In this document: piece by piece, positions 27,401-40,839 of the stretch | How positions within the stretch are numbered: position 1 is the stretch's first letter | Layout: every line of letters begins with the position of its first letter | DNA from: Patiria miniata | Lineage: Eukaryota; Echinodermata; Asteroidea; Valvatida; Asterinidae | Direction: 5' to 3' | Length of the DNA stretch: 64,000 bases | NCBI RefSeq assembly: GCF_015706575.1 | Contig: NW_024037076.1 | Span: 14,450,898 to 14,514,897 of the forward strand | Program-made: the position numbers and the translations under genes | Notes under the pieces: generated by a model | The model's database searches: none | What the model saw: only the letters and a program-made list of their open reading frames with translations | What the model was told of the DNA's origin: nothing

Positions 27401-30400
27401 GCCCTTTGGAGAAGAAGAAGATATGATAACTATCAAGGGAGTTGACCTCACTGAGGTGGGATTTAATGGTAAGCAGTAATGCATTGCATGCATATTCATC
27501 AAGTTTTCTCTTTTGAAAAAAGTTGTATGGATAAGGGAACACTTAATACAGGGTGGTTAAAAAAAAAGGACGCCCACATTTGACAGTAATTTTCACCTAT
27601 TTTTAAAAATTATTTTTAACTGTCGAGTAGTAGCTATTAAAGTACTGGCCTTTAAGCAAATGTGACCAAAAAAAATCGTTGCATTTGCACATTTTGTCAT
27701 TGGGCTATGCTAATTTGAACATTTCATGTGCGAAACCTGTATGTCCATGGAGGTATACCTTCCCTTCGCTTGACGGAGCTCAGCTATCGGAGCTTTATTT
27801 GAAAGGGCATGGCATTTGATAGTTATGTTAGGTCATGTTATGGAGCAATGAACTTAAGCCGACAGCTCATTGAGAAGATGATCTTAACACTGACATGAAT
27901 AATTGGACAGCTTCAATAAAAGTTACCAGGGCAAAATATATTTTGGTGGGAAGGTTTTTTTAATTTTTATGAACTACGAAAACGTCCAATTTACATAGAA
28001 TAACCTGTGGACAAGACTGATTTTGGTGACTTGTATTCAAATTAGCATAATATCACTTTTACTAAGCTTTTTTCACCATGCATGGTTAAAGGCCTATACT
28101 TTACTACTATGTGAACAAATATTTAAAATAAGTGCATTAAGTAGGTGAAAATTGCTTTTTTAACCACCCTGTATTATAGACTTTTCATGGTATGAAACAT
28201 TGTCCACAAATGTTAACTTAAGCTACACGAATAATCTTTGCCAAGTTTAATCACAGCCAAATAAAGCAGACACAAACAAATTGTTTGGTGATGTATCACA
28301 GAATTCTAGTATCATACACATTAATGAATTGATACACCCATAGAAAAAGCCACCTTTCAACTTTAGAAACCTTTTCCAATGTGGAATTTGTGCTTGCTCT
28401 GTTTTTTGACAGTTTGGAAATGAGATATACTCATTGTAATCTTACTGACCCATTTCATTACATTTCTTCAAATTCCACTTTACTTTCTGACAGACTCTGA
28501 AATAAAGTTCTCCTTGTTTGGAGCAGCTTACACCAATATCACAGATCTCATCAATTATAATCAGGAAGGCACAGAGGAATTCATTGTGGCTGATGTCATA
28601 TCTGCTACAGTCTTTGGACCTGAAGGACAGCTGGTAGTGCCAGTAACATTCTCCAGAAGACTTGGTCCAATTACGGTGAGTATGTGTGACAGGGTCTTAG
28701 AAAATCAATGCACAAGACTAAAAACAATAACATACAACCGAAATGAACCTCACCAGCATGCCTTCATATATCTTTTGGACTCTTCCTAGGAACTCCTCAA
28801 TGTTGACAATGTTGAAAGAACACAGCTATAGAAGGAGGCATTTAAATGTCATTCTGCTCTCTATGCATACTCAGTTGCTTTATTCTCACATCAAGACTCT
28901 GCAGTTGAATACCTTGGTGAACTAACTTCAAAATTGGTGCTGTTTTAAAATTATGGTGAAGTAACATGCAAGGTAGCAAAAATGAATTTAATGTTTTATA
29001 GCATAGATAGCTATACTATGCATAGTTATGCTCTGAGGTGTAACAATGTAATATGCCACAGTTATTGAAGGAAACTTGGTCAGCATTTTCGTCATGTGTG
29101 CATGCTCGGCAACATGTACATTCCTCGCAATTGGTACATGGCTTTAACATGCTCATTCAAAATGAACATTGGTCAGGTTAGGTTTATCATGACTGCTGAT
29201 ATTTGCCTTACCTCTAAGTCCGTCCATTCATATGCCTCTTCCTATGTTCCCAGCCATTTCTGAAATGGTACAAAACTAGGCAAATGTCACTCACCTGCTA
29301 ATCACTGAATGTTGCTGAGCACATAAAAAACACCAAAACAATCCCTTAAAACAGGCTTAAATAATGAAATATTGCGTGATGTATAATTCTCATTGAGTGG
29401 TTCTGAGCACATTTATTTGTTATGGAATATTTTCTGCTCTGCATATTTATCATTGATCTGGAATGGTGTTTATTTTTTTCCCTTTAGGAACATAATTCTT
29501 CAGAGTCTAGAGCTCCTGTGTGTGTGTTCTGGAATGTGCATTTAGAGTAAGTCTTAGTTGATCAGTGGCTTTTTGAGAGGCAAAAGGAATATTGCAATAT
29601 TGTTATAGTTGCTATAATTAGGGGTTGATTATTTGCAATAAGCCAATTTGGTGTGTCATAGGTCCAGAGGCGTAGCCAGGAATTTTTCAGTGGGGGGCGC
29701 TGGGAAGCTGGAACATTTCATGGGGGGGGGGGGGGGGCGTCATGTAGATCAATGAAAATTTTTTTTAGAAACTCAAAATCTCAGTTGGGGGGGGGCGACT
29801 GGGGGGGCCGACAAGGTTTCATGGGGGGCTGTCGCCCCCCCCACGCCCCCCGTGGCTACGCCACTGCATAGGTCAAAGGTCATTTGGGATAATTGAATGC
29901 TCATGGAAGGCGCATGAACAAAAAAGGAGACAGTCGCACGGCCCTCGCGTGTTAATTACGAGCAGATTGAGCGTTCGTGTACAACACACTTCAGCAATTT
30001 TATCCCAAATGACCTTTGACCTGGACTACTTCATCGAGATTCCGAACTGGCTTACTGTTACTATTAATGAAAATGCAGAAGAATCCAGGACAAAAAAAAG
30101 TTTTTGAAATAAGGTTATTTAATTTGTTTTATTTTATTAATATAAGGTGCATTAGCTTTTTTTCTTCGCATGGAATTTCAGCCGATATTTGCCTATTTTA
30201 CATTTTCTGAAAAATCTGTGACATCAAGGAGACCAAAACTTTTGAAAAACCTTTTTTTTTTTTTACCAAGAACTACACCTTTTTGATGGTTTGTGTTCAG
30301 TGGCATATCAATGGGGGGGGGGGGGGCAGAGGGGGCAGTCTGTCCCCCCTGGCGGATGTTTGTCACAATTGTTTTTGTTCAGCAATTATTTCAATAAATG

Positions 30401-33400
30401 GTTAAAGAGTTTAGACATCAATCCCAAAAACGACATTACAATGCACCGTGAAAATGGATATATAATTTGCAGTATGCATAATAATGGTCATTTTTGAAGA
30501 GCGACCCCATTTGGGAGGTGGGTACCAGACACCCCCCCCCCCCCCTTTTTTTTGATTTTACGGAGGCCAAGTGTCCGGAGAAAAAAACATGTCTACATTT
30601 CGGCGCGGATGTGTGGTTGCCCCCCCCCCCTTACATCCAAAGCTGGATACGCTACTGTTTGTGTTTCATAAGTGTTATTGGCCTTCATCCAGGACTTCCA
30701 CGATCTGATAAGATATAGATATGAGATATGCTTCGTACTTCAGCAATTGATATTGAAATGATATGAAACTTTTTTTAATAGAGACTATTTTCCCTCCCTG
30801 TACAAGGGGTCATGTTGCAGGAGGTTGGTCAACCTGGGGTTGTAGCAGGATCACAGAGGATGGCAATCCCTATGCTGAAGCATTTGAGGGTGATTATGTC
30901 ACATGCTACTGCAATCATACCACCAACTACGCTATCTTGATGCGCATTGTTCCACTGGAGAATAAACCAGCAAAGGTATGGTGTGCAGCCCTGTCCTGAT
31001 CCTGGGTGCTCATGATATTGGTGTACTCATTCAAGTGCATAATAAATCTGTACACACACATTCAGCTGCAATATCTATAAAGTGGGTCATTCTATGAATT
31101 AAGGGGCAATTTTTTCCTGTACGTGTTATGACTAACAATTTCAAAATTCTGGATGGGCTTCTCAATGCATTCTTTCTCATCTTCACAACAAATAAAGAAT
31201 ACTTTGAGGTCATTTCTAATGAATAGCAATTTACAAAGTTCAAATGTCTTAATTTGGACCCTTAATTTACAGAATGATCCTGGTATGCAAGTTTTCCTCG
31301 GATGTGCTGATATCCTTGTTTTTTACTTCTCATGAATGGCATTACAAAATATACTGTACAAAGTCTTGTGTGGTTTGGAATTTCCTTGTTTTTTTTCCCA
31401 AAAATTCCAGTTGCATGCCTGCCAATTACAGTACCAATCAAAAAAGGGCTATGATACACTCAACCCAAAAAGAAAGTTCCCTCTTAATACTTTTTTGTCT
31501 AACTCAAAAACTACTGCGCACATCTTACTCAAATTATGACTGATCAGTACAGAAATTCCTTAGCAATCCAGCCATACTCTTTGTTTGGCCCGAAACAGTG
31601 ATAATGTGTACAAAATTGTGCAATTTATGACAAATGGTACCAAAAAAAAGTTGCACTTTTGTATACACGCCAGGTGAGTGTGAACCACAATTTGCAAGTT
31701 GCCAAATAAAGACTATGGCTGGATTGCTAAGGAATTTCTCTACTGATTAGTCATTATTTGAGCGAGAGGTGCTCAGTAGTTTTTGAGTTAGATAAAAAAG
31801 TATCAGAGGGGGGGGGGGACTTTCTGTTTTGGTTGAGTGTAGTATGGCACCATGCATATTGACAAGATTATCATATCAGAAAGGGTGTGTTTTTGGTTGA
31901 TCAAATTTAAATGAAGTACATGAGAAGTGAGACATTTGAAAAAGACATCAACAGATAGACAACTGTAGTTGTATGGAAGGACTTCAGAGGCTGTTGAGTT
32001 CAGATGTCACTTCAGTCAACTGTTGAAACCAAAGTCTTCTTGGGTCAACTATGAGTTGACTCTGGAAAGGCAGGTGTGATGGCAGGTGTGATGGTACTTG
32101 AGTGAAGTCTTTGTACATGGGATGTTCATGTACATGGGATGGTACTTGAGTGAAGTCTTTGTACGTGGGATGTTCATGTACATGGGATGGTACTTGAGTG
32201 AAGTCTTTGTACATGGGATGTTCATGTACATGGGATGGTACTTGAGTGAAGTCTTTGTACGTGGGATGTTCATGTACATGGGATGGTACTTGAGTGAAGT
32301 CTTTGTACGTGGGATGTTCATGTACATGGGATGGTTTGAGTGAAGTCTTTGTACGTGGGATGTTCATGTACATGGGATGGTACTTGAGTGAAGTCTTTGT
32401 ACGTGGGATGTTCATGTACATGGGATGGTACTTGAGTGAAGTCTTTGTACGTGGGATGTTCATGTACATGGGATGGTACTTGAGTGAAGTCTTTGTACGT
32501 GGGATGTTCATGTACATGGGATGGTACTTGAGTGAAGTCTTTGTACGTGGGATGTTCATGTACATGGGATGGTACTTGAGTGAAGTCTTTGTACATGGGA
32601 TGTTCATGTACATGGGATGGTACTTGAGTGAAGTCTTTGTACGTGGGATGTTCATGTACATGGGATGGTATTTGAGTGAAGTCTTTGTACGTGGGATGTT
32701 CATGTACATGGGATGGTACTTGAGTGAAGTCTTTGTACGTGGGATGTTCATGTACATGGGATGGTACTTGAGTGAAGTCTTTGTACGTGGGATGTTCATG
32801 TGCATGGGATGGTACTTGAGTGAAGTCTTTGTACGTGGGATGTTCATGTACATGGGATGGTACTTGAGTGAAGTCTTTGTACGTGGGATGTTCATGTACA
32901 TGGGATGGTACTTGAGTGAAGTCTTTGTACGTGGGATGTTCATGTACATGGGATGGTACTTGAGTGAAGTCTTTGTACGTGGGATGTTCATGTACATGGG
33001 ATGGTACTTGAGTGAAGTCTTTGTACGTGGGATGTTCATGTACATGGGATGGTACTTGAGTGAAGTCTTTGTACGTGGGATGTTCATGTACATGGGATGG
33101 TACTTGAGTGAAGTCTTTGTACGTGGGATGTTCATGTACATGGGATGGTACTTGAGTGAAGTCTTTGTACGTGGGATGTTCATGTACATGGGATGGTACT
33201 TGAGTGAAGTCTTTGTACGTGGGATGTTCATGTACATGGGATGGTACTTGAGTGAAGTCTTTGTACGTGGGATGTTCATGTACATGGGATGGTACTTGAG
33301 TGAAGTCTTTGTACGTGGGATGTTCATGTACATGGGATGGTACTTGAGTGAAGTCTTTGTACGTGGGATGTTCATGTACATGGGATGGTACTTGAGTGAA

Positions 33401-36400
33401 GTCTTTGTACGTGGGATGTTCATGTACATGGGATGGTACTTGAGTGAAGTCTTTGTACGTGGGATGTTCATGTACATGGGATGGTACTTGAGTGAAGTCT
33501 TTGTACGTGGGATGTTCATGTGCATGGGATGGTACTTGAGTGAAGTCTTTGTACGTGGGATGTTCATGTACATGGGATGGTACTTGAGTGAAGTCTTTGT
33601 ACGTGGGATGTTCATGTACATGGGATGGTACTTGAGTGAAGTCTTTGTACATGGGATGTTCATTTGAGTCATCGCTGATTCAGTAGTAAGTTTCTTAATA
33701 GCTTGACCAGGAAGCACTAGAGACCTAGAGCATATGTTTTAATGATAATGATTTGTATTTACACATAAAATGGTTTTGCTGAGAAATACTTTGACTCATG
33801 TATGATGTATGGCGTTTGACTCATGTATGATGGTGCGTGGGTTTGAACCCTGCGAGGAACATGGTGTTTGTGCCATGGGCGTCGCGAGGGGGGGGGGGGG
33901 GTTGAGGTCATAGTGGTGTAAATTTAATGGGTTGGGGGTGGGGCAAAATGTCCCTGCCCCCCTCTAACACTGATAAATCGAGAATATGTTGAGAAATACA
34001 ACAATTTTGGGGAAAAATATGTTTGCCCCCTCCAGAAAAAAATCCTGGCGACGCCCATGGTTTGTGCCCTTGGGCAAGACACTTAACTACAATTGCCTCT
34101 CTCCAGCCAGGAGTATGAATGGGTACCTGTGAGGGTCGAGGACCAATTGAGTGCTGATATCGGCTGCCACGTGGTCCCATGGCCTGATGAATGGGGGAGT
34201 AATTGTAAAGTGCTAAGATTGTTGATATGATGCAAAATGTTATAAGCATTGCAATTTTGTTATTATTATTTAATTAACAAATGACACCACTTCTTCTCTC
34301 CACAGGCCATCTTAACAAAATGATTAAAAGTGAAAGTATTAATAAAATCTTTTACTTTCTTGTTTTTACAAAATATATGTATCATGAATGCTTTTTTTTC
34401 CGATTTAGGAAGTCCTAATAACTAGCCCGTCTATAAGGACTTTGGTGATTAATTCAACTGTTGTGGAAATCAAACAGGTTTTCAACCAATCAACCTCCAA
34501 GGTGATTCTTTGAAAGTCAGAACACTGCAGCAGCTCCACTAATATCCTGTATATTCCTGCTTAAATTCTATTCACAAATATGTCTCATCTCAAGGTGTGG
34601 TTTGCCATCTATGTCATAGGTATAGATTTCACATGGTACAGCTACTTTTAAGTAGTTGTTTTAAGTGAAAACATCAGTTAAAAAGTGGCAAAAACTGATG
34701 TTTTTACCATGTTCAAATAGTTGTCACCATAATTCAGAAGTCAGCCATTCAGAAGTTAACCATACATGTATATATGTATATAGCCATCAGCATATTTATG
34801 GGTCCCGAGGCTGTCAGCAAAGTCTAATTTAGTCATATAGATAGTACATTAGCTGCTTGGCAAATATCAGAGCTTTATTGAGATGAATGGCTCTCAAGCT
34901 CGTGGTTAAATTTCCTTTGAACTTGGTTGAGGAAAATTTGTTTAATCAACACAGCAGTATGTTGCGTAAAAGTCATACTGACAAAGATGGCTTACCGCTG
35001 AATTACTTGCACACACTTAGACTTGTGTTACATACCCTGTATATATGAAGCAGAATTAGAGTAAAGAAGATTGGAACATATATTTTGAAAAAATGGAATG
35101 TATTTTTTTGAAAGTCGAACATGTTTTTAAATCTAATGCGATCGAACGTGTATTTTATCAATCCAATACATTTTCCAAAACCAAATGAAATTTTACAGAC
35201 CGAACATCTTTGCCATTTGAATGCATTTCAAAACCAAACAAAATTTGACAAACCTAAACGTCTTTACGATTCGAATGCATTTCCCGAAATCGAATGAAAT
35301 TTTACAAACCTAAAATATCTTTATGCATCAAATGCATTTTTTGTGACATGAAACATCCGCCCGTTTTTTTTCTCAGTCATCTGAATTTAAAATGCATCCG
35401 AATTGAAAAAAATTCTGATCTGAAAAAGCATTTGATCTTTTTTGGCCATGTTCGGCTTGGTTTTTGCCAAAGTATACACAAATAGTCTCCGCTCCAGAAC
35501 AGCGATAAAGCCTTGCTCCCATACAAGAGGTGAAATACATGAGGCAGCAGTGTTAGGTATTCCGTACTACAGCATTGATTTGAATTGAACAATGCATTCA
35601 GGTGGTAAAAATGCACGTTGGATGTTTCAAAACATGTTCTGTTTTTAAAACGCATTTGATTTTAAAAAACGTTCGATTTTCAAAAATACATTCTGCTTTC
35701 TAAAAAAATATGTTCCAATCTTTTTTACTCTAATTCTGCTTTGTTTGTGTGGACATGTATAGCCATATTATTCTGGAGTGCTAAAAGTGGACCACCGCAT
35801 TTTCCCATTTTCTGCTAGTACAATTTAAGGTTTTTAGAAATAGCAACACCAGTTTTTAAATAAATAAATTTTCTGTATTAAAGCAGAAATGTAGGTTTTA
35901 CTTTGATGTCTTTTCTTGACTTCCCAAAAATGGTGACCCAAGTATCCATAATTTTTGTTAGTAAATATTCGGGTTGAACTTTAATCTCTTTTTTTCTGGC
36001 AGGAATTTGGTCGTGAACCGAAAGTGATCAAACCTTTTTGCCAGATGTAACACCGCAACCCTCAGTTTGAAATAAGTGTTTGGGCTGTTCACGTTGTCAC
36101 GTTCTCAGTGCACCTAACCCCTGAAAAGTGTGGATGATTTCGATCAGAGAAAGCTGGTTCAGCTGGTTCGGGCTGACCCACCCAAGATGTGGAGATTGTC
36201 ACTTTTTTGATACAACCAAATTCCCACCCCTAGGGTAAAATTTAAGTGACACCTCCCCGACATACACGAGTGGGGCACCCCTACTTCAGGCCATACACGC
36301 GAATGGCTTAAAGTTCCTGTCCATTCAGTGTGCCAATGGTAACAATGCTTGTGAGCAACCCTTGGGCTTAAAAAATGTGACAGAACCCAAACATTTTGGA

Positions 36401-39400
36401 CAACATCTAGGGACAATTATAGAACATAATATTTGTTTAACAAATATCAATGATTTGCTGGAGGTCACCCGACCACCTCTCTTTTTAAGGCGAATGTTGT
36501 AGGTCCGCAGCTGTCCAAAATGCTACAATTAAAAATATTTAACCCAACAAAAGGAAACAAAAAGTTCAAGTGCACATTATTTTGTTCATGGGGATGTTGC
36601 GAAATGCACGTGGCACTTCATTAAAGAGTTATAAGACTACACATCAGAGTTGTTATGACTCGAGTCAATGAATCGACTCGAGTCCGACTCGAGTCACAAT
36701 TTTTGGTGACTCGACTCGACTCGAGTCCCTAAGGGTAAATGACTCGACTCGACTTGAGTCACTGCGAGCAAATGACTCGACTCGACTCGAGTCCTTCATC
36801 AGAAGACTCGACTCGACTCAAGCGAAGGCTAATAAGACTCGAGTCCCAAAAATAAAAGCACAACTTTGCGAAAAGTATTTGCAATGACTTACGGTGCAAA
36901 ATTTATGCTCACTTCGCTTTGCGAATTAGTCATGTATAAATATACAACGTGTCACAGACTCCCACCTCATGGTTCTAGAACGCACAAAATACTATCCACT
37001 GCAGGAACCAGATTTTTCGCTTCATCAAATTAGGTTTGCCCTTCACCGACGTATAAACACTGTTTACTCAGTGTGTTACCTCCCGAGTGAAAGTTGGAAA
37101 AAATCACTCGGGTGGGACTCGAACCCACGACCTCCTGCTTTCTAGTGCAGATGTCTTACCACTCGACCACCGAGCTAACGGGATCGGTTGGCTGGTTCGA
37201 ATCTGATGTACATAGCAGCTTGTACGGCATAAACTATTATAAGATGGAATTTTGCATCAGGGTGATATAAATCAAATTAGTTTGCCCTTCACCGACGTAT
37301 AAACGCAAGAAGGGCAAACCTAATTTGATTTATATCACCCCGACGCAAAATTCCATCTTATAATAGATTTTTCGCTGTTTCATCATTGGCTTTAGGCGAT
37401 TTCTTATAAAGCTCTTGGATTCGAACGCTGGCTAAACTTATGGCCTCCTTTTATAAATTTTGGTATATAGTGTTCAAATATTCGTGACTCGAATTGACTC
37501 GAGCTAAATATTTGACTCGACTTGACTCGACCTTTCGACCTAATGACTCGACTCGACTCCAGTCACTTCTTTAAAATGACTCGACTCGACTCGAGTCACT
37601 TCTTTAAAATGACTCGACTCGACTCGAGTCACAAAAATCAGTGACTCATTACAACTCTGCTACACATATTTGAAATTGTTCAGGCAACCTTTATCATAAT
37701 GTTGTGCTTAAGATTTCAGGAAATGGCCAGTCACAACAGAATATCAAGATGCTCATAGTGACATACATGTAAAGCTGAGTCAGAAACTATAGCGATTAGT
37801 ATGCTACAAAGGTAGACTGTTCAATTTTATACGGAGGGGTTGCGGTGTTACATCTGCCAAAAAGTTGCACCTAAGTTCACTTTTGGTTCACAAACAAATT
37901 TCTGCTAGCAAACAATCAGAGATTTTGGTTGCTACAAAAATTCAATCTGAATATTTGTAAACAGAAATCATGGATTTTTAGTTTTGGCATGAAGAAAGTC
38001 TAAATCTAAATCTAAATTTCTGCAAGTAGGAATTGGGAAAGGGGGTTTTCGCTTTTGGAGCATCATAATTTTTGCTATTAAAATTTTTAGATTTTTAATT
38101 GTCCATTTTTGACGTGCTGAGATGTTGTCAAACTAAAATCCAAATTTCTGCTAGCAGAAACTGGAGGTTTTGTTAAAACTGGTGTTGCTATTTCTAAAAA
38201 CCTAAAATCCTGCTAGCAGATTATAATGGGGAAATGCAGTTGTTGACTTTTGGCGCTCCATAAACTGTAGCAGTGGTCCCAACTGTAGTTGGGATTGTCC
38301 CAAATATACTTGCTATGTAAACACTCCTTGAAATTGCATTTTTGACAGTGTTTTTGTGAATGTTCTACTTCATTTTGCAACACATACCGTAGTCCTAATC
38401 CAAAAATGCCTGTGAGATTGTGATGAGGACCTAAAAGTCCATATAATGTCTTATGCTCCTGCATCATGTGAACTTCTTTTGTTCAGAGGGCCTTGTAGTG
38501 ACAACAATGCCCATGCACACACTTTTAATGAACTCCATAGAATATTTATTTTAAAAGATGATGTGCACTAAATATACATCACAAACTTTTACTAGACGCA
38601 CTACACCAGCTATGCACAACTATTTGGTAATGATAAATCTGTGGTGCACAAGTACTTCAAAACAAGTTTTAACGGAAGCAAACCTGCTGCACCTCAAAAT
38701 GTCAGCGTTGTAGGTCTCGAGACCGGTCTCGGTCTCGGGGTGGTCTCGAGACCACTTTTTGCCGGTCTCGGTCTCGGTCTCGGTCTCGGGAGCTGTGGTC
38801 TCGGTCTTGGTCTCGGTCTCGGTCCCCTTTGGTCTCGATATTTTGGCTTGTCTCGAGTCGAGACCAGCCAAAAAGTGAGGGGGGCGGATTCCGCCCCCGG
38901 CCCTTTTAGGGTTAAGTAAAGAATCAGTTGAGGGCAAATGTGACAGCAGTGTGATGCTAATGGACATGTCTCTCTCCACTTTCTAGTGAGTGAGGCATAG
39001 TCCAATAACCATTGCTCCTCTTCTTATTTCTCGTTTTTATTGTGGGATGATCTGTTGAAACAAGCACTTTATAGCCATCCTCATTGATTCCAAATACAAC
39101 TGAGATTTAAATCTTATGAATCAAGACTGAAACATTATTTTTACCGTCAGATTTTGTATTTTGAATATGGGAACAATTCAACTCTTTTTCCCTAGAATTT
39201 TTCCTTTATTAGTGGAGGCGGAAAAACGTTGTTTTTTTTCCATTATATTTATTAATAGATATTTATCAATTCGTAGACTGTTAAATTGGTATTAGTGGTG
39301 GACAGCTGAATTTTGTGATCTCTTTATTAAAATAGACACGACTTGGGAATAGAGTATGCAAATTACGTGAAATGTTCACAGTTACTACTCAATACTGACA

Positions 39401-40797
39401 TGTTCTTTATCCCAATTATATTTTTTACGAAATGGAGCATGCCATATATTTTTTTATCATACTGTCACTTTCTTTTTGACTCGCCATGTATTCATCTTTT
39501 CATCTGTGATAAACACAAATTGAGCTACTGCCATAGTCACACAAAAATAAAGTCTAATTGCCTGCCTTGTCTCCTTCCTAAATGTCAATTGCATTTGCAT
39601 GAGTCGAAAAGAACTGTGTTCCATTAATCGCTATATGCTGTTTACGGCCATCACAATAAACTATTAATATATTGGCAATATGTCGTACTTGTTTATCACT
39701 AAAATATTCAAGTAAATTGCCCAGCAAAGTAGCTGATGCGGGCGATACGATGGCACGGTACAAAACACAGAGAGGCGTGCGCACTGAGCCATGAATCCTA
39801 AAAGTACATCTCGCCCACCACATTCAGTTTGTGACAGCGCCCTTCTATTGTGTCGGCCATATTCTCAATTAGGCTAATGACGATGATGACGGCGGGCAGA
39901 TAAACAGAAGATAGATCAGGCAAATATGGTTCATCAATCTTCTATAGTATATGTAACGTTATTGACATTAAACAAATATAAAGTGGCATTACATTTCAGC
40001 CTTAGCCAGGCCTTCTTCAGAGGTAAATGACAGAGGAACAAGAAACAAACATGTAGGGGACACACAAACATGCAGGGTTGGAAGGAGAATCACAAAGAGG
40101 GATGGGGGGGGGCAGACCAATCCATATCTGGCTACCATCTCTCAATTTGTTGGTCTACATGTACAAATCTATATTCCATGACTGAAATTTTAAAAAATAA
40201 ATCAATATTTTCTTGCTCCAAATTTTTTTCGAATCGGGTTTACAAGGAGGTCCAATGTAAAATTAAAGTTGCATTTAAATATCCGTTAGTGGTCATTGCT
40301 GAAACCAAGGGGTGGCTATGGAGTTTAGGGTCCAAGTTCCTATAACAGATGAAACATCCACCTTTAACTTTTTACTTTTGTCAAGTTTCAACATGTTCAA
40401 GTTTTGCAAAAACTAGTACAAATTGTCGTACTCCTAAGTTAGAGTTTCTTCATCAGATTTACACTTTATAGTAGTTAAACAATTTAAAAAAAAAAAATTT
40501 TTTTAAAGTGGCAAACATATATGGAGTTCATCAAATAAGGTTTTCCCCTTCTTTAAATTAGGTTGTTTCCAATTTTTTTAATTGATTGTGACAATAACAA
40601 ATTCTGTTGCCATGTTGTAATTTATGGCATGAAGCAAACACGAAGAGCACTCGCATGACACAATTAAGCAGGTACAAGTGATTCCTAACTTTCAACCACT
40701 TCCTTCACATCCCCATGAACATCAACATCTCAAGGACAGACTGTTCAGCTGTAATTAGTGTCTTGTTGTTTATTTAGATTATTGTTATTTATTATCC

Positions 40798-40839
<42 letters not shown>

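Noticed and set aside
32095..33664. CRISPR-like array
   Set aside because: There are no unique spacers; units are contiguous, and the host is a eukaryote. The same applies to the 21-bp arrays at 48374 and 49528.
31984..33717. Long open frames (up to 577 codons) on both strands over the minisatellite
   Set aside because: They arise because the 48-bp unit lacks stops and is divisible by three. The frames exist on both strands, have no splice or homology support and lie in an intron.
37093..37190. Functional tRNA gene on the minus strand
   Set aside because: The head has A- and B-box-like parts, but the acceptor stem is imperfect, the anticodon position reads CTA-like, it continues into a SINE body, and a sister copy lies at 8735.
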